Position numbers and translations under genes: made by a program
Part shown: positions 55,745 to 63,591 of the stretch, in pieces
Layout: every line of letters starts with the position of its first letter
Numbering within the stretch: the first letter of the stretch is position 1
From: an uncultured Dehalococcoidia bacterium
GTDB taxonomy: Bacteria; Chloroflexota; Dehalococcoidia; Lucifugimonadales; Lucifugimonadaceae
DNA: 64,000 nucleotides
Assembly: GCA_913052475.1 (NCBI GenBank)
Contig: CAJXEJ010000001.1
Span: 1-64,000, forward strand
Direction: 5' to 3'
Notes under the pieces: generated by a model
Database searches by the model: none
What the model saw: the letters and a program-made list of their open reading frames with translations, nothing else
What the model was told of the DNA's origin: nothing

Positions 55745-56293
55745 GTGCTACGACGCAACATCGAACTTGCCGACGTCGAGATCGTCACCGATCGCCTGAT
55801 ATTGCGTCCTCTCGGCTTGATCGACCTCAAGCCGATCGCTCGTGAATTCAACGAGCGCATCACCCGTTACATGTTTCCAACCGCAGCAAAGTCCGCGATG
55901 GATGTCGCACCGTTTATTGCCGACTCACTTGAGGGACTCAACAGCAACACGAATTTTCAGCTCGCGGCGGTGCGTCGCGAAAACCGCGAAGAATTTGTCG
56001 GATGCCTTGGACTTCACAAACCCCACACGATCACGCCAGAACTTGGCATATGGATCGCTGAAAAGTTTCACCATCAGGGGTTCGGCCTTGAGGCAATAGA
56101 AGGATTGTGCGAATGGGTCACCGTCGAAATTGAGTACGATTACCTGAAGTACCCAGTCGATCGCGCAAACGCTCCGAGCCGACGAATTCCCGAAACGCTC
56201 GGCGGTGAAATTGAAGACGAGTACGACAGGATTACAGCAGACGGCAGGACGCTTAACATCGTCGAGTATCGGATATATCCTGAGACGCTATAG
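55745..56293 (+). CDS. GNAT family acetyltransferase
   Basis: A 182-residue RimJ/RimL-like N-acetyltransferase. It starts with TDRLILRPLGLIDLKPI, followed by FVGCLGLHKP, LGIWIAEKFHHQGFGLEAIEG (acetyl-CoA loop) and RANAPSRRIPETLGGE. GTG start, 7 bp after the ATPase stop. It probably acetylates a protein N-terminus or small amine; the substrate is unknown. Confidence 0.87.
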   Translation: MLRRNIELADVEIVTDRLILRPLGLIDLKPIAREFNERITRYMFPTAAKSAMDVAPFIADSLEGLNSNTNFQLAAVRRENREEFVGCLGLHKPHTITPELGIWIAEKFHHQGFGLEAIEGLCEWVTVEIEYDYLKYPVDRANAPSRRIPETLGGEIEDEYDRITADGRTLNIVEYRIYPETL

Positions 56294-56314
56294 CGCCTAG
56301 CAATCAGGACACGA

Positions 56315-57109
56315 TTACGCCCCTTCCGACACCTCGTCGGACGTCCCATCACGATCCGTCGACGTCACCGACAACCCCTCGTAGAGGCGGGTCATTCCGT
56401 CAAGCCACTTTGCCTGAACAGCCGGATCCCATGCCGGGTCGAAGTCGGGGTACTTCGCCAGAATTCGATCAGCCAATTCGAGCTTAAGAGTGCTCGCTGG
56501 AACACCCGGATCAACCGGTGTCTGGGCCACTGTTTTTTCGACTGCTGGAGTCAGAGCAGCTACGGTCCGCTGTCGCGATTGGGCTGCTGTGGTCCGTGAT
56601 TTGCTGGCTCCGTGACGACCAACAAGAATTCTCTTTGAAAGCTTTATCCCCGCAGCCTGGGCCGCGCGAATAAAGAACGCTTCACACTTCGTCAGCACAC
56701 CTTCTTTTGTGCCGAATGACCGGAAGGCTTCGTGGAACTGGCCCTTGCTCGCCCGAGCGAGATCGAGCTCAAAAACGGGTGCATAAAAACGCTCGAGAAT
56801 TCTCCGCAGAAGCGCACGTCGATCGTCGCCTTCGGCATGCACAAGATCTTCCAATTCGTGCGACGGATGTCCTTCAGAATCGACAAGGGCGAGCACCTTC
56901 AAAGCCGTCATTAATTGAGTTCCAGAGCTACCTGAGAACCTCGGGCCCCAAACCGTTTTGTCGATACGTCCTGGAATACCCTCATCTTGGAGGAATTCCA
57001 AAAATGTTTGGAATGTCCGGTAGGGGACATACGGGGGAATAGGTGAAATTTGTTCTTGAAGGATCATTTGAACTGGGAAACGCTCATTCCAAGCTGGTGT
57101 ACTGCTCAC
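56315..57109 (-). CDS. DUF5343 domain protein
   Basis: A 264-residue protein from the GTG at 57109, which has GGGAG at the right spacing (a TTG at 57136 would add 9 residues). The N-terminal core matches DUF5343: YVPYRTFQTFLEFLQDEGIP, WGPRFSGSSGTQLMTALKV, ALLRRILERFYAPVF and AFFIRAAQAAGIKL. The rest is a basic, Ala/Thr/Ser-rich linker and a short Trp-containing tail. DUF5343 proteins have no known function. It is divergent from the ParB-like gene with their 5' ends next to each other. Confidence 0.75.
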   Translation of the reverse strand: MSSTPAWNERFPVQMILQEQISPIPPYVPYRTFQTFLEFLQDEGIPGRIDKTVWGPRFSGSSGTQLMTALKVLALVDSEGHPSHELEDLVHAEGDDRRALLRRILERFYAPVFELDLARASKGQFHEAFRSFGTKEGVLTKCEAFFIRAAQAAGIKLSKRILVGRHGASKSRTTAAQSRQRTVAALTPAVEKTVAQTPVDPGVPASTLKLELADRILAKYPDFDPAWDPAVQAKWLDGMTRLYEGLSVTSTDRDGTSDEVSEGA

Positions 57110-57136
57110 ACTATCTCCCAGTAATTCCAAAGTCAA

Positions 57137-58225
57137 ATGTTTTTTAGAATGCGTATTTCCCGGCAGGGACAGTTTATGAATCTACTTTTTGGAACGCGGA
57201 GAATTACATCATCGATTTGGAATGCGATGTGGGTTCGATTCAGTTCGCAATTCACATCCGTTCCGATGGACGAGCAAGTTCGAATCCCGGTTCACCCGAG
57301 AATATATGAGGAAAGCAAGTTGAAGATTCCGATAGACCAGATCTTTCCGGACCCCGATCTACCTCGCACGAAGCGACCAGATGGACGTCGTGAAAACACA
57401 CGTTCAGTCCGCTCAAAACGCGATCCGGTAGTTCTGTCTACGGACAACGGATACCTGTTGCTCGCAGGCGAGCGAAAACTCACCGCAGCAAAAAAAGCTG
57501 GCGAAGTTGTTGTTGAGTGCACCGTCAAAGAAGAGGTCACCACGCAGGAACGCTGGGAGCTCTCGCTATCCGAGCAGTACCACTCCTCTCTCGTCCCCGC
57601 GATGGAGCTGGGGCGAGCGTTCATGGAGTACCGCGACAGCCATGAAGTTACGCAGCAGGAATTGGCACGCCGGACTGGCATTACGCCGGGAACGATTCAC
57701 CACTACGAGAGCCTGATTCGCACGCTCGATCCGGGGCTTGGTGAAAGAGTGGACAGTGGAGAGCTCACCTTTAAAGAGGCACGTTCGATCGCTGATATTG
57801 AAGACCACATAAGGCAGCGAGAAATCGCTCAACCGTTCATCGACGGACGGCTTTCCAGCGTTCATGTCGAGCGGATCGTTGGACGCGCAAAAACGTCCGC
57901 AACGCTATCGATCGAAGACATCATCGAAGAGGTAGTAAACGGTAAACGCGCACCCGAGCACAAGCCAGAACCGGCTCCAATTATTCAGCCGGCAATTCCA
58001 GTCGAAGCCGACACCGCTTTGATCGAAAACGCCGTCCTGAAAATAGCAGGCGAGCTTGAAGCAATGCAACTCCAGGTGATTCCGGAGTACCGACGTCTCA
58101 AGCTAATCAGCAGCTTGCGAATTCTCGATAGTCGACTCAAATCGGCACTGCTAAACCTTAATGGAGGTGTGGCGGGGGCCTCTGCGATTCCAAAGCAGTT
58201 CGCTCCCGGCAAAGTTCCGGTGTAG
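57137..58225 (+). CDS. ParB-like protein with KorB/HTH domain
   Basis: A 362-residue protein (start uncertain: 57137, the ATG at 57176 with AGGGA, or 57266). The ParB N-domain runs from KIPIDQIFPDPDLPRTK and has LLLAGERKLTAAKKAG, with GERK at 111-114 where ParB has GERR. A helix-turn-helix follows at 171-190 (VTQQELARRTGITPGTIHHY). The C-terminal helical part is about 100 residues. No ParA is adjacent and no parS was recognised. Its divergent partner is a DUF5343 gene. It may be a regulator or a plasmid-derived/defence-type ParB rather than a chromosome-segregation protein. Confidence 0.82.
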   Translation: MFFRMRISRQGQFMNLLFGTRRITSSIWNAMWVRFSSQFTSVPMDEQVRIPVHPRIYEESKLKIPIDQIFPDPDLPRTKRPDGRRENTRSVRSKRDPVVLSTDNGYLLLAGERKLTAAKKAGEVVVECTVKEEVTTQERWELSLSEQYHSSLVPAMELGRAFMEYRDSHEVTQQELARRTGITPGTIHHYESLIRTLDPGLGERVDSGELTFKEARSIADIEDHIRQREIAQPFIDGRLSSVHVERIVGRAKTSATLSIEDIIEEVVNGKRAPEHKPEPAPIIQPAIPVEADTALIENAVLKIAGELEAMQLQVIPEYRRLKLISSLRILDSRLKSALLNLNGGVAGASAIPKQFAPGKVPV

Positions 58226-58340
58226 GAATCCGTAAGTGATCCGGAACATCGCCACGCTCGCAGGCGCGCAGTACCTGATTACCGTGCCAGCCGGCACAAA
58301 AACTGAATATCGCGTAGAGACAACTAAAAAGAAATGATGA

Positions 58341-58454
58341 GGTTTGTGCGGACACACAAACCCCACGCCGCCAGTGACTTCAAGGGCTCTGAAGTCACTG
58401 GCACAGTCTCCGCTACGAGCCCATGTGCCCCTCCAATTACGCCTCCGGAGGGGC
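58341..58454. repeat. Three consecutive hairpins in the 3' region of the ParB-like gene
   Basis: Hairpin 1: GGTTTGTG / CACAAACC (58341-58362). Hairpin 2: perfect 12-bp arms GCCAGTGACTTC / GAAGTCACTGGC with a 9-nt loop (58370-58402). Hairpin 3: GCCCCTCC / GGAGGGGC (58427-58454). None is followed by a T tract. The region 58226-58631 has no gene otherwise. Confidence 0.6.
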
Positions 58455-58600
58455 GCATCGCGTTAAGGGGCAAATGGAACCGTGCTCCTGACCGTAACAG
58501 TTTTGCCGACCCGCGAGAACCCCCCTACTTGATCGTACATCCCAACCATGTTCTACCCGGTAGCGGATGAGAATCACTAGCGAATTACGGCACACCCTAG

Positions 58601-58620
58601 CCCTCTCCCTTCGAGGGAAG
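58601..58620. repeat. Small C/T-G/A palindrome (dispersed element)
   Basis: CCCTCTCCCT then TCGAGGGAAG: the core CCCTTCGAGGG is a palindrome. It belongs to the CCCTC...GAGGG type repeated in the right quarter of the window. It lies just before the stop end of the amidohydrolase gene. Confidence 0.45.
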
Positions 58621-58631
58621 AGCGAACGGCG

Positions 58632-59471
58632 CTACAACCCCAAAACATCCGCGGCATTGTCGTGAAGAATCAATGGCCGTGCTTCCTCGCGAAGTTCCAC
58701 CTCAGCAAACTGCTCCAACCATGTGACAGGCGAAATGTACGGATAGTCCGATCCGAACAAAACCTTCCTACGCAGCCGCCCTCCGGCTTCCGCTATCAAC
58801 TCTTTCGGAATGTATCGAGGTGCCCAACCAGAGAGATCGATGAATACGTTCGGCTTATGCAGCGCAATCGCAACCTGCTCCTGAATCCACGGCCACGCCG
58901 GATGAGCCATGATGATCGTAAGTTCCGGGTGCCTCGCAGCCAACGAATCAAATCCGGGAATCGGACGAGCATAGGCAAGCTCGAAACCACCCCCACCGGG
59001 TGTATTCGCTCCGGCGGCAGCGTAGCCCGAATGCATTATCACCGGGATCTCCAACTCCTCTGCTTTCGCAAACAGCGGGGTGAACTGTGCGTCATCAGGA
59101 AAAAACGCCTGGTGAATCGGGTGCAGTTTAAGCCCCTGCAGGCCGAGCACTTTAACGGCCCGTTCAAGCTCGTCGACGGCATCGCTCCCTTTCCGGGGGT
59201 CGACGCTCGCAAAACCTATCAACACATCAGGGTGCGCAGCCACGGTCTCAGCGATATAGTCGTTCGGATCGGGTAAATCGCCTGTTTCTGTCTCGGCGTC
59301 GACCGAGAAGATCACCGCCATCGTGTCGATAGAACGATATGTTTCGACCATCTCCGCCACGTCATCTGGCTCATCACTCATTCGAAACATTCGACGCAAT
59401 CCCGGTTCAATCCCGTATTCAGGAATACCCGGCATTCGAGGTATGTGTACGTGGATATCGATAGCTTTCAT
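58632..59471 (-). CDS. Amidohydrolase family protein (TIM barrel, PF04909-like)
   Basis: A 279-residue metal-dependent hydrolase or decarboxylase. The HxH motif is DIHVHIP at the N-terminus, then GLKLHPIHQAFFPDD, VIMHSGY, the metal His in IIMAHPAW, and the catalytic Asp in VLFGSDYPY. Family members include ACMS decarboxylase and related acyl hydrolases. The start at ATG 59471 gives a standard N-terminus. It is alone on the strand. Substrate unknown. Confidence 0.88.
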   Translation of the reverse strand: MKAIDIHVHIPRMPGIPEYGIEPGLRRMFRMSDEPDDVAEMVETYRSIDTMAVIFSVDAETETGDLPDPNDYIAETVAAHPDVLIGFASVDPRKGSDAVDELERAVKVLGLQGLKLHPIHQAFFPDDAQFTPLFAKAEELEIPVIMHSGYAAAGANTPGGGGFELAYARPIPGFDSLAARHPELTIIMAHPAWPWIQEQVAIALHKPNVFIDLSGWAPRYIPKELIAEAGGRLRRKVLFGSDYPYISPVTWLEQFAEVELREEARPLILHDNAADVLGL

Positions 59472-59699
59472 TTACAGATCCTAGCGCAGGCGTGTTCTCG
59501 TGAGTGAGGCCAACAGGTGGGTGTCGGTTACGGCATGTAAGGGTACTTTGTTCAATCGATTGCGGGTCGGATACAGGCTGGTCGTAAGACCATGACACTG
59601 CCTGTCATTCCGCAAAACAATCTTCGAACTGGTATTGTGTTCGCTATTCCGGATTTGATGTTCACTGTGCGGGGTAGGACGAGGATACCCACTTCTTTA

Positions 59700-60178
59700 G
59701 AAATAGTTATTTGCGACGACGATCCTAACCAGCGCGATTCTACCGATTCGGTTGCCCATGCACTAACAATTAGTGCCAATGCCTACATCACCAAGCCGTT
59801 TATTCCGATCGAGTTGATAGCAAGAGTCGAAACGGTCACACGGCGAGTCCAAGGGAGCGGCTCGAGCGCACGACTTTCTTTACTGAAGGACTGCTGCTCG
59901 ACTTTGATCGTAAACAAGCGACTGTCGAGGGTAGCAAGATCGATCTCAACTTCAACAAGTGGCACGTGCTAAGAGCCTTGATCACGGAATTAAGGGGCGG
60001 TGTTGAGTACTCCACTCTGAAGCAGCAAGCCTGGGGTGGCCCTGAAGTTTCAGACGCAGCGGTTGACATGGCGATACGACGGATGCGTCAGAAGCTGAAT
60101 CAGGACACGCCTGAACACGAAGGTGATGGCCTGATTAGATCGCATCGCGGCATCGACTACTCGATTTCATCCAGCTAG
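59700..60178 (+). pseudogene. OmpR-type response regulator relic
   Basis: The frame around 59770-59850 reads ANAYITKPFIPIELIARVE, the end of a receiver domain. After a shift near 59860 the frame gives RTTFFTEGLLLDFDRKQATV, LNFNKWHVLRALIT, WGGPEVSDAAVDMAIRRMRQ and LIRSHRGIDYSIS, an OmpR winged helix down to TAG 60178. The N-terminal half of the receiver with the phosphate-accepting Asp is not recognisable. I see a shift plus truncation. Confidence 0.65.
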
Positions 60179-60209
60179 CAGTCCTGTCCTCCCTCCCAAA
60201 ACCGCAAAT

Positions 60210-60242
60210 ATTGTCATTCTGAACTTGATTTAGAATGACAAT
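60210..60242. repeat. 11-bp inverted repeat
   Basis: ATTGTCATTCT and AGAATGACAAT are perfect arms around an 11-nt loop. It sits between the response regulator relic and the convergent MFS gene, so it may also act as a terminator, although no T tract is present. Confidence 0.55.
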
Positions 60243-60274
60243 CGCGAAAACTAACCTGGTTCGGCGGTCCCCGT

Positions 60275-60290
60275 CCTCTCTAGGGAGAGG
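60275..60290. repeat. Small C/T-G/A palindrome (dispersed element)
   Basis: CCTCTC-TAGG-GAGAGG, directly before the 3' end of the MFS gene. Same type as the elements near 50486, 58601, 62298 and 63371. Confidence 0.4.
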
Positions 60291-60299
60291 GAACAACCG

Positions 60300-61646
60300 C
60301 TAACGCTTTGCCTTCATAGGCAGGACGAGCGACAGCGTGGCACCAATCGCGGCGATGATTCCAGCGAAAATGATCACGCCGTGGAATCCACTCTCCTGAT
60401 TGATAAATCCAGCAGCGATCGGCGTCATCGATCCGATCACAGCTCCTCCAGAGAACATCAACGCCGTGCCTGATCCCTCAGAACCCTTATCGATCATGTC
60501 CATGGCCGCTGCGTTGATAATCGGCATAACCGAGAAGAAGAACAGGCCCAGAACTGCGATCAATACAGTCATCGAGAGACCTGAGTCGAACTTCAGGAAC
60601 AGGAATATCAAGACGGTCATCGACGTCATTGCGAACGATATGACTGGGCGACGCCCGACGCGATCCGACATATTGCCCATAATTGGCGTCGAGATAATTC
60701 CTGCCATTGTGATCAGCGCAACATGTACGCCTACGAACGTGTCGGAATAGTCGAGCTCTTCACGCATGTAGATGACCAAAAACACCTGGAACGAATTGTG
60801 AATCGCGCCTCTGAGCGCGCCGATTAATGCCATTCCCAGGACGCCGGGATTAGTGAGAAGTCTCTTTGCTGAGCCGAAATACTCTCGAAGGCTAACATCG
60901 CCTGACGATTCCGCACCGGCGGTTTTGAACTTTGCAACGACTGCCAGACCGGTCAGGAACATCGGAATGGAGATGATCACCGCGAGCCAACGCCAGTCGA
61001 TTCCGCTAAACACGACCCACGTTCCGATCGTTCCAGCAAGAAGGAATCCGACAATCAACGGCGATGTCGTGTTGCCTATCTGAGCACCCGTCAAGTGAGC
61101 TGCCATCGCAAAGCCGCGCCGCTCCGGATATCGGGCAGCGAGCGTTCCAAACGCCGGTGCGTGCCAGAGCGATGTACCAAATCCGACGATCGTCACACCG
61201 ATTAGGAGGGTCCAGTAGACGGGGGACGCGCCAATGATGATGTAGCCGGTACCGACCATGAGCATAGAGGCGAGAAGAATCCAGGCGATCTTCTTGCGGA
61301 ACATATCGGTGAGGATGCCCGCTGGTATGTTCGCTATTCCCGAAGAGATCGACTGTGCAGACGACATTCCGCCGATCGCAACGTCACCGAGTCCGAGCGT
61401 CGCCCTGATACTCGGGATCATCACCAGCAAAGCACCCTGCCCGAAGTGTTTTATCCCGTGACCTGCCGACAGCCCGTACATGAGACCGAGTCCGGAAGTT
61501 TTTGCGGCGCTGTCCGACTTCTCATTCGCTCCAACGCCATCCTGAGCTTGATTCAGAGCCTCGTCTTCCGACTTCTCGACCGTAGTGGAGAGATCTTCGG
61601 TAGGGCTGTCGAGTTGTGTGCTGTCTGTCGGGTCAGTATTAGGCAA
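60300..61646 (-). CDS. MFS transporter
   Basis: A 448-residue transporter with about 12 helices. A hydrophilic acidic N-terminus (about 50 residues, Glu/Ser/Thr-rich) precedes the first helix. The MFS motif A between helices 2 and 3 is ILTDMFRKK, and GNMSDRVGRRPV is its second copy between helices 8 and 9. The pattern HGIKHFGQGALLVMIPSI and WHAPAFGTLAARYPERRG resembles fosmidomycin-resistance-type (Fsr) exporters, but the substrate is uncertain. Confidence 0.85.
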   Translation of the reverse strand: MPNTDPTDSTQLDSPTEDLSTTVEKSEDEALNQAQDGVGANEKSDSAAKTSGLGLMYGLSAGHGIKHFGQGALLVMIPSIRATLGLGDVAIGGMSSAQSISSGIANIPAGILTDMFRKKIAWILLASMLMVGTGYIIIGASPVYWTLLIGVTIVGFGTSLWHAPAFGTLAARYPERRGFAMAAHLTGAQIGNTTSPLIVGFLLAGTIGTWVVFSGIDWRWLAVIISIPMFLTGLAVVAKFKTAGAESSGDVSLREYFGSAKRLLTNPGVLGMALIGALRGAIHNSFQVFLVIYMREELDYSDTFVGVHVALITMAGIISTPIMGNMSDRVGRRPVISFAMTSMTVLIFLFLKFDSGLSMTVLIAVLGLFFFSVMPIINAAAMDMIDKGSEGSGTALMFSGGAVIGSMTPIAAGFINQESGFHGVIIFAGIIAAIGATLSLVLPMKAKR

Positions 61647-61780
61647 GGCGAGAGCAGTGTACCCCTACCCAGTACGCTCGGCGTAATCTTCTATACTCTG
61701 CATCCAGACGGCGTTTCCGAAGAATTACGTCTAACAAACGCCCACAACATCTGATTGGCTACCATTTAAGGAAGCTAACA

Positions 61781-62032
61781 ATAGCTACTTACGTAACGCT
61801 AATGAAGTACGCGGCGCAGGGAACTGCCGATGTGAAGAACTCACCGAGCCAGGTCGACGCGGCAAGGGCCGGTATCGAAGCGATGGGCGGCAAGATGATT
61901 AGCTTCCACGTCACGATGGACCAGTACGACGGAATCGTCGTGTCGGAATTTCCAAGCGACGAAGCTGCCGCCACCCTACTTCTGACGACCGGCATTCAGA
62001 GCAACCGAGGCCATGCCCACCGTGGGTGGTGA
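61781..62032 (+). CDS. GYD family protein with ATA at the start position and altered C-terminus
   Basis: A small ferredoxin-like GYD protein. The frame reads IATYVTLMKYAAQGT, then NSPSQVDAARAGIEAMGGKM, TMDQYDGIVVSEFPSDEAAA. Related proteins start MATYV, so the natural start codon seems to be the ATA at 61781; AAGGA lies 8 bases before it. The first ATG (61802) would drop seven residues. The last 10 residues (NRGHAHRGW) do not fit the family, which suggests a shift near 62000. Possibly inactive. Confidence 0.55.
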   Translation: MATYVTLMKYAAQGTADVKNSPSQVDAARAGIEAMGGKMISFHVTMDQYDGIVVSEFPSDEAAATLLLTTGIQSNRGHAHRGW

Positions 62033-62482
62033 TCGCCGAGGTCCGATCGAGATCGTCGATCTCGACTGCTGCGAAGGCGAGTCCGCTGACTATCACCGCC
62101 ACGATGATGGTAATGATCGCAAACTGCTTGATCCGGTTTATTCGGAGGGCGTTCGTTCGTGCCCACGAGCTCGCGCGGTTTCGTTCCTTGCCTTGCGGCG
62201 TATCCGTCGTTCTAAAGTTCCCACATCGCGGTGTCTTTCCCGCTAGCCCCTACGGGTTCTGTGTTTGATGCAGGGAGCGGGAGAGAGGATGTGACTTCCC
62301 TTCCTTGATGGAAGGGGCTGAGAGTAGGTGAAATGCGCCGCGCGACCAAGTCGTTCGACGACGCCCGTAACAAACACCTGGCGACCAGTGTCATCCTGGT
62401 ACTCGGGAAACGACAGACATGAGCAATTGTGGGTTTACACTTCGCACTCTAAAACGATCAGTCTCAAACAGGGCAAATCAAT
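62033..62482. other. Intergenic region with possible membrane-protein fragment
   Basis: 450 bp between the GYD gene and the SDR. On the minus strand a frame near 62190-62010 encodes a helix QFAIITIIVAVIVSGLAFAA preceded by basic residues; it resembles a signal anchor but has no clear start codon or continuation. A palindrome CCCTTCC / GGAAGGG lies at 62298-62316. Nothing else is recognised. Confidence 0.3.
62298..62316. repeat. Small C/T-G/A palindrome (dispersed element)
   Basis: CCCTTCC-TTGAT-GGAAGGG, 7-bp arms, in the gap upstream of the SDR gene. Member of the repeat group near 50486, 58601, 60275 and 63371. Confidence 0.45.
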
Positions 62483-63274
62483 ATGAATCTCGGTATCTCA
62501 GGACGCGTCGCAGTAGTAACTGGCGGCAGCGAAGGCATCGGCAAGGCTTCGGCGACCATACTCGCCGAAGAAGGTGCGAACGTTGTGATCCTAGCTCGAA
62601 CGCAGAGCAAGTTGGACGCTGCGGTTGCTGAGATCAGCTCTACTGCTGTGGGATCCATCGAAGCGGTTAGCTGCGACGTGAGTGACCAGGCAAGTGTCGA
62701 ATCGGCGTTCGGCAAGGTGCTGGAGAGACACGGGAATGTCGACCTTCTCGTTAACAATGCCGGTCACGGCAACGCCAATACATTCGACGCTCTTGACCAG
62801 GAAATGCTCGATGAGGATCTTCATTTGAAGGTTCACGGTGCGATGTACTGCTCGAAGCAGGTTTTGCCGGGCATGCGGGCGAACAGGTGGGGGCGGATCG
62901 TGAATACCACTACAGCTGCAGGTAAGGCGGCTGGCTACTCGACACTCCCGACTGCGATGTCGAGGGCTGCTGGAATCGCCATGACCAAATCGATGTCGAA
63001 GGAATACGGCGTCGATGGGATTCTGGTGAACACCGCCTGCATCGGTTCAATTCGCAGCGCCCAGAACATGCACCACGCCGAGGCGGCGGTTGCTTCGGGT
63101 GAGGTAGCCGCCACCGAGGAGTACTACACGAAGCGTTGCGAAAACGTTCCGGTGCGACGGATCGGCGAGGCTCGTGAAGCTGGCGATCTGATTGCGTTCT
63201 TGGCGTCAGAACGGGCTTCGTACATATCCGGCACAGCCGTGAATATGGACGGCGGTGCGGCGCCGGTCGTATAG
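62483..63274 (+). CDS. SDR family oxidoreductase
   Basis: A 263-residue classical SDR. The cofactor motif is TGGSEGIGKASATILAEEG, then NNAGHGNANTFDALD. The active-site Tyr appears in GYSTLPTAMSRAAG; the usual Lys at Y+4 is not seen, so the YxxxK pair is altered to YSTLP. The C-terminus has YISGTAVNMDGGAAPVV. A natural variant or a non-catalytic SDR are both possible. No clear Shine-Dalgarno; stands alone. Confidence 0.82.
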   Translation: MNLGISGRVAVVTGGSEGIGKASATILAEEGANVVILARTQSKLDAAVAEISSTAVGSIEAVSCDVSDQASVESAFGKVLERHGNVDLLVNNAGHGNANTFDALDQEMLDEDLHLKVHGAMYCSKQVLPGMRANRWGRIVNTTTAAGKAAGYSTLPTAMSRAAGIAMTKSMSKEYGVDGILVNTACIGSIRSAQNMHHAEAAVASGEVAATEEYYTKRCENVPVRRIGEAREAGDLIAFLASERASYISGTAVNMDGGAAPVV

Positions 63275-63370
63275 CTCCCAATCCGGATTGGAAAGAGCTG
63301 GAGATAGGAGAATAGCGACCAAGTAAGTCGATGACGCCCGGAGCTAAACGCCGAGGGAGCTAGATGGCGC

Positions 63371-63400
63371 GCTTCCCCCTCCCTCCCAGAGAGAGGGGGC
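63371..63400. repeat. Small C/T-G/A palindrome (dispersed element)
   Basis: GC-TT-CCCCCTC, 9 bp, GAGAGGGGGC: C/T-rich left arm and G/A-rich right arm, 96 bp after the SDR stop. Same group as 50486, 58601, 60275 and 62298. Confidence 0.4.
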
Positions 63401-63451
63401 AAATCACGGTCGAAATACGTGTGCACCTATCAACTTCCCGACTTTGTGTAT

Positions 63452-63468
63452 CCTGAGCAAGTCGAAGG
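63452..63468. repeat. REP-like motif CCTGAGC..GTCGAAGG
   Basis: CCTGAGCAAGTCGAAGG matches a widespread short intergenic repeat (CCTGAGCNNGTCGAAGG) found in many bacteria. It lies in the 317-bp gap between the SDR and the aldo/keto reductase. Confidence 0.5.
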
Positions 63469-63591
63469 GCTGGAGGCCTCTTCGGTTGGGTTGGGAATGG
63501 GGCACCCCATATATGTCCAACAGTCGATCGCTGCACCCACTCTCGCACATCCACCGCAGGTCCGTACAGCAGGGTCGAGACATCAGATACA

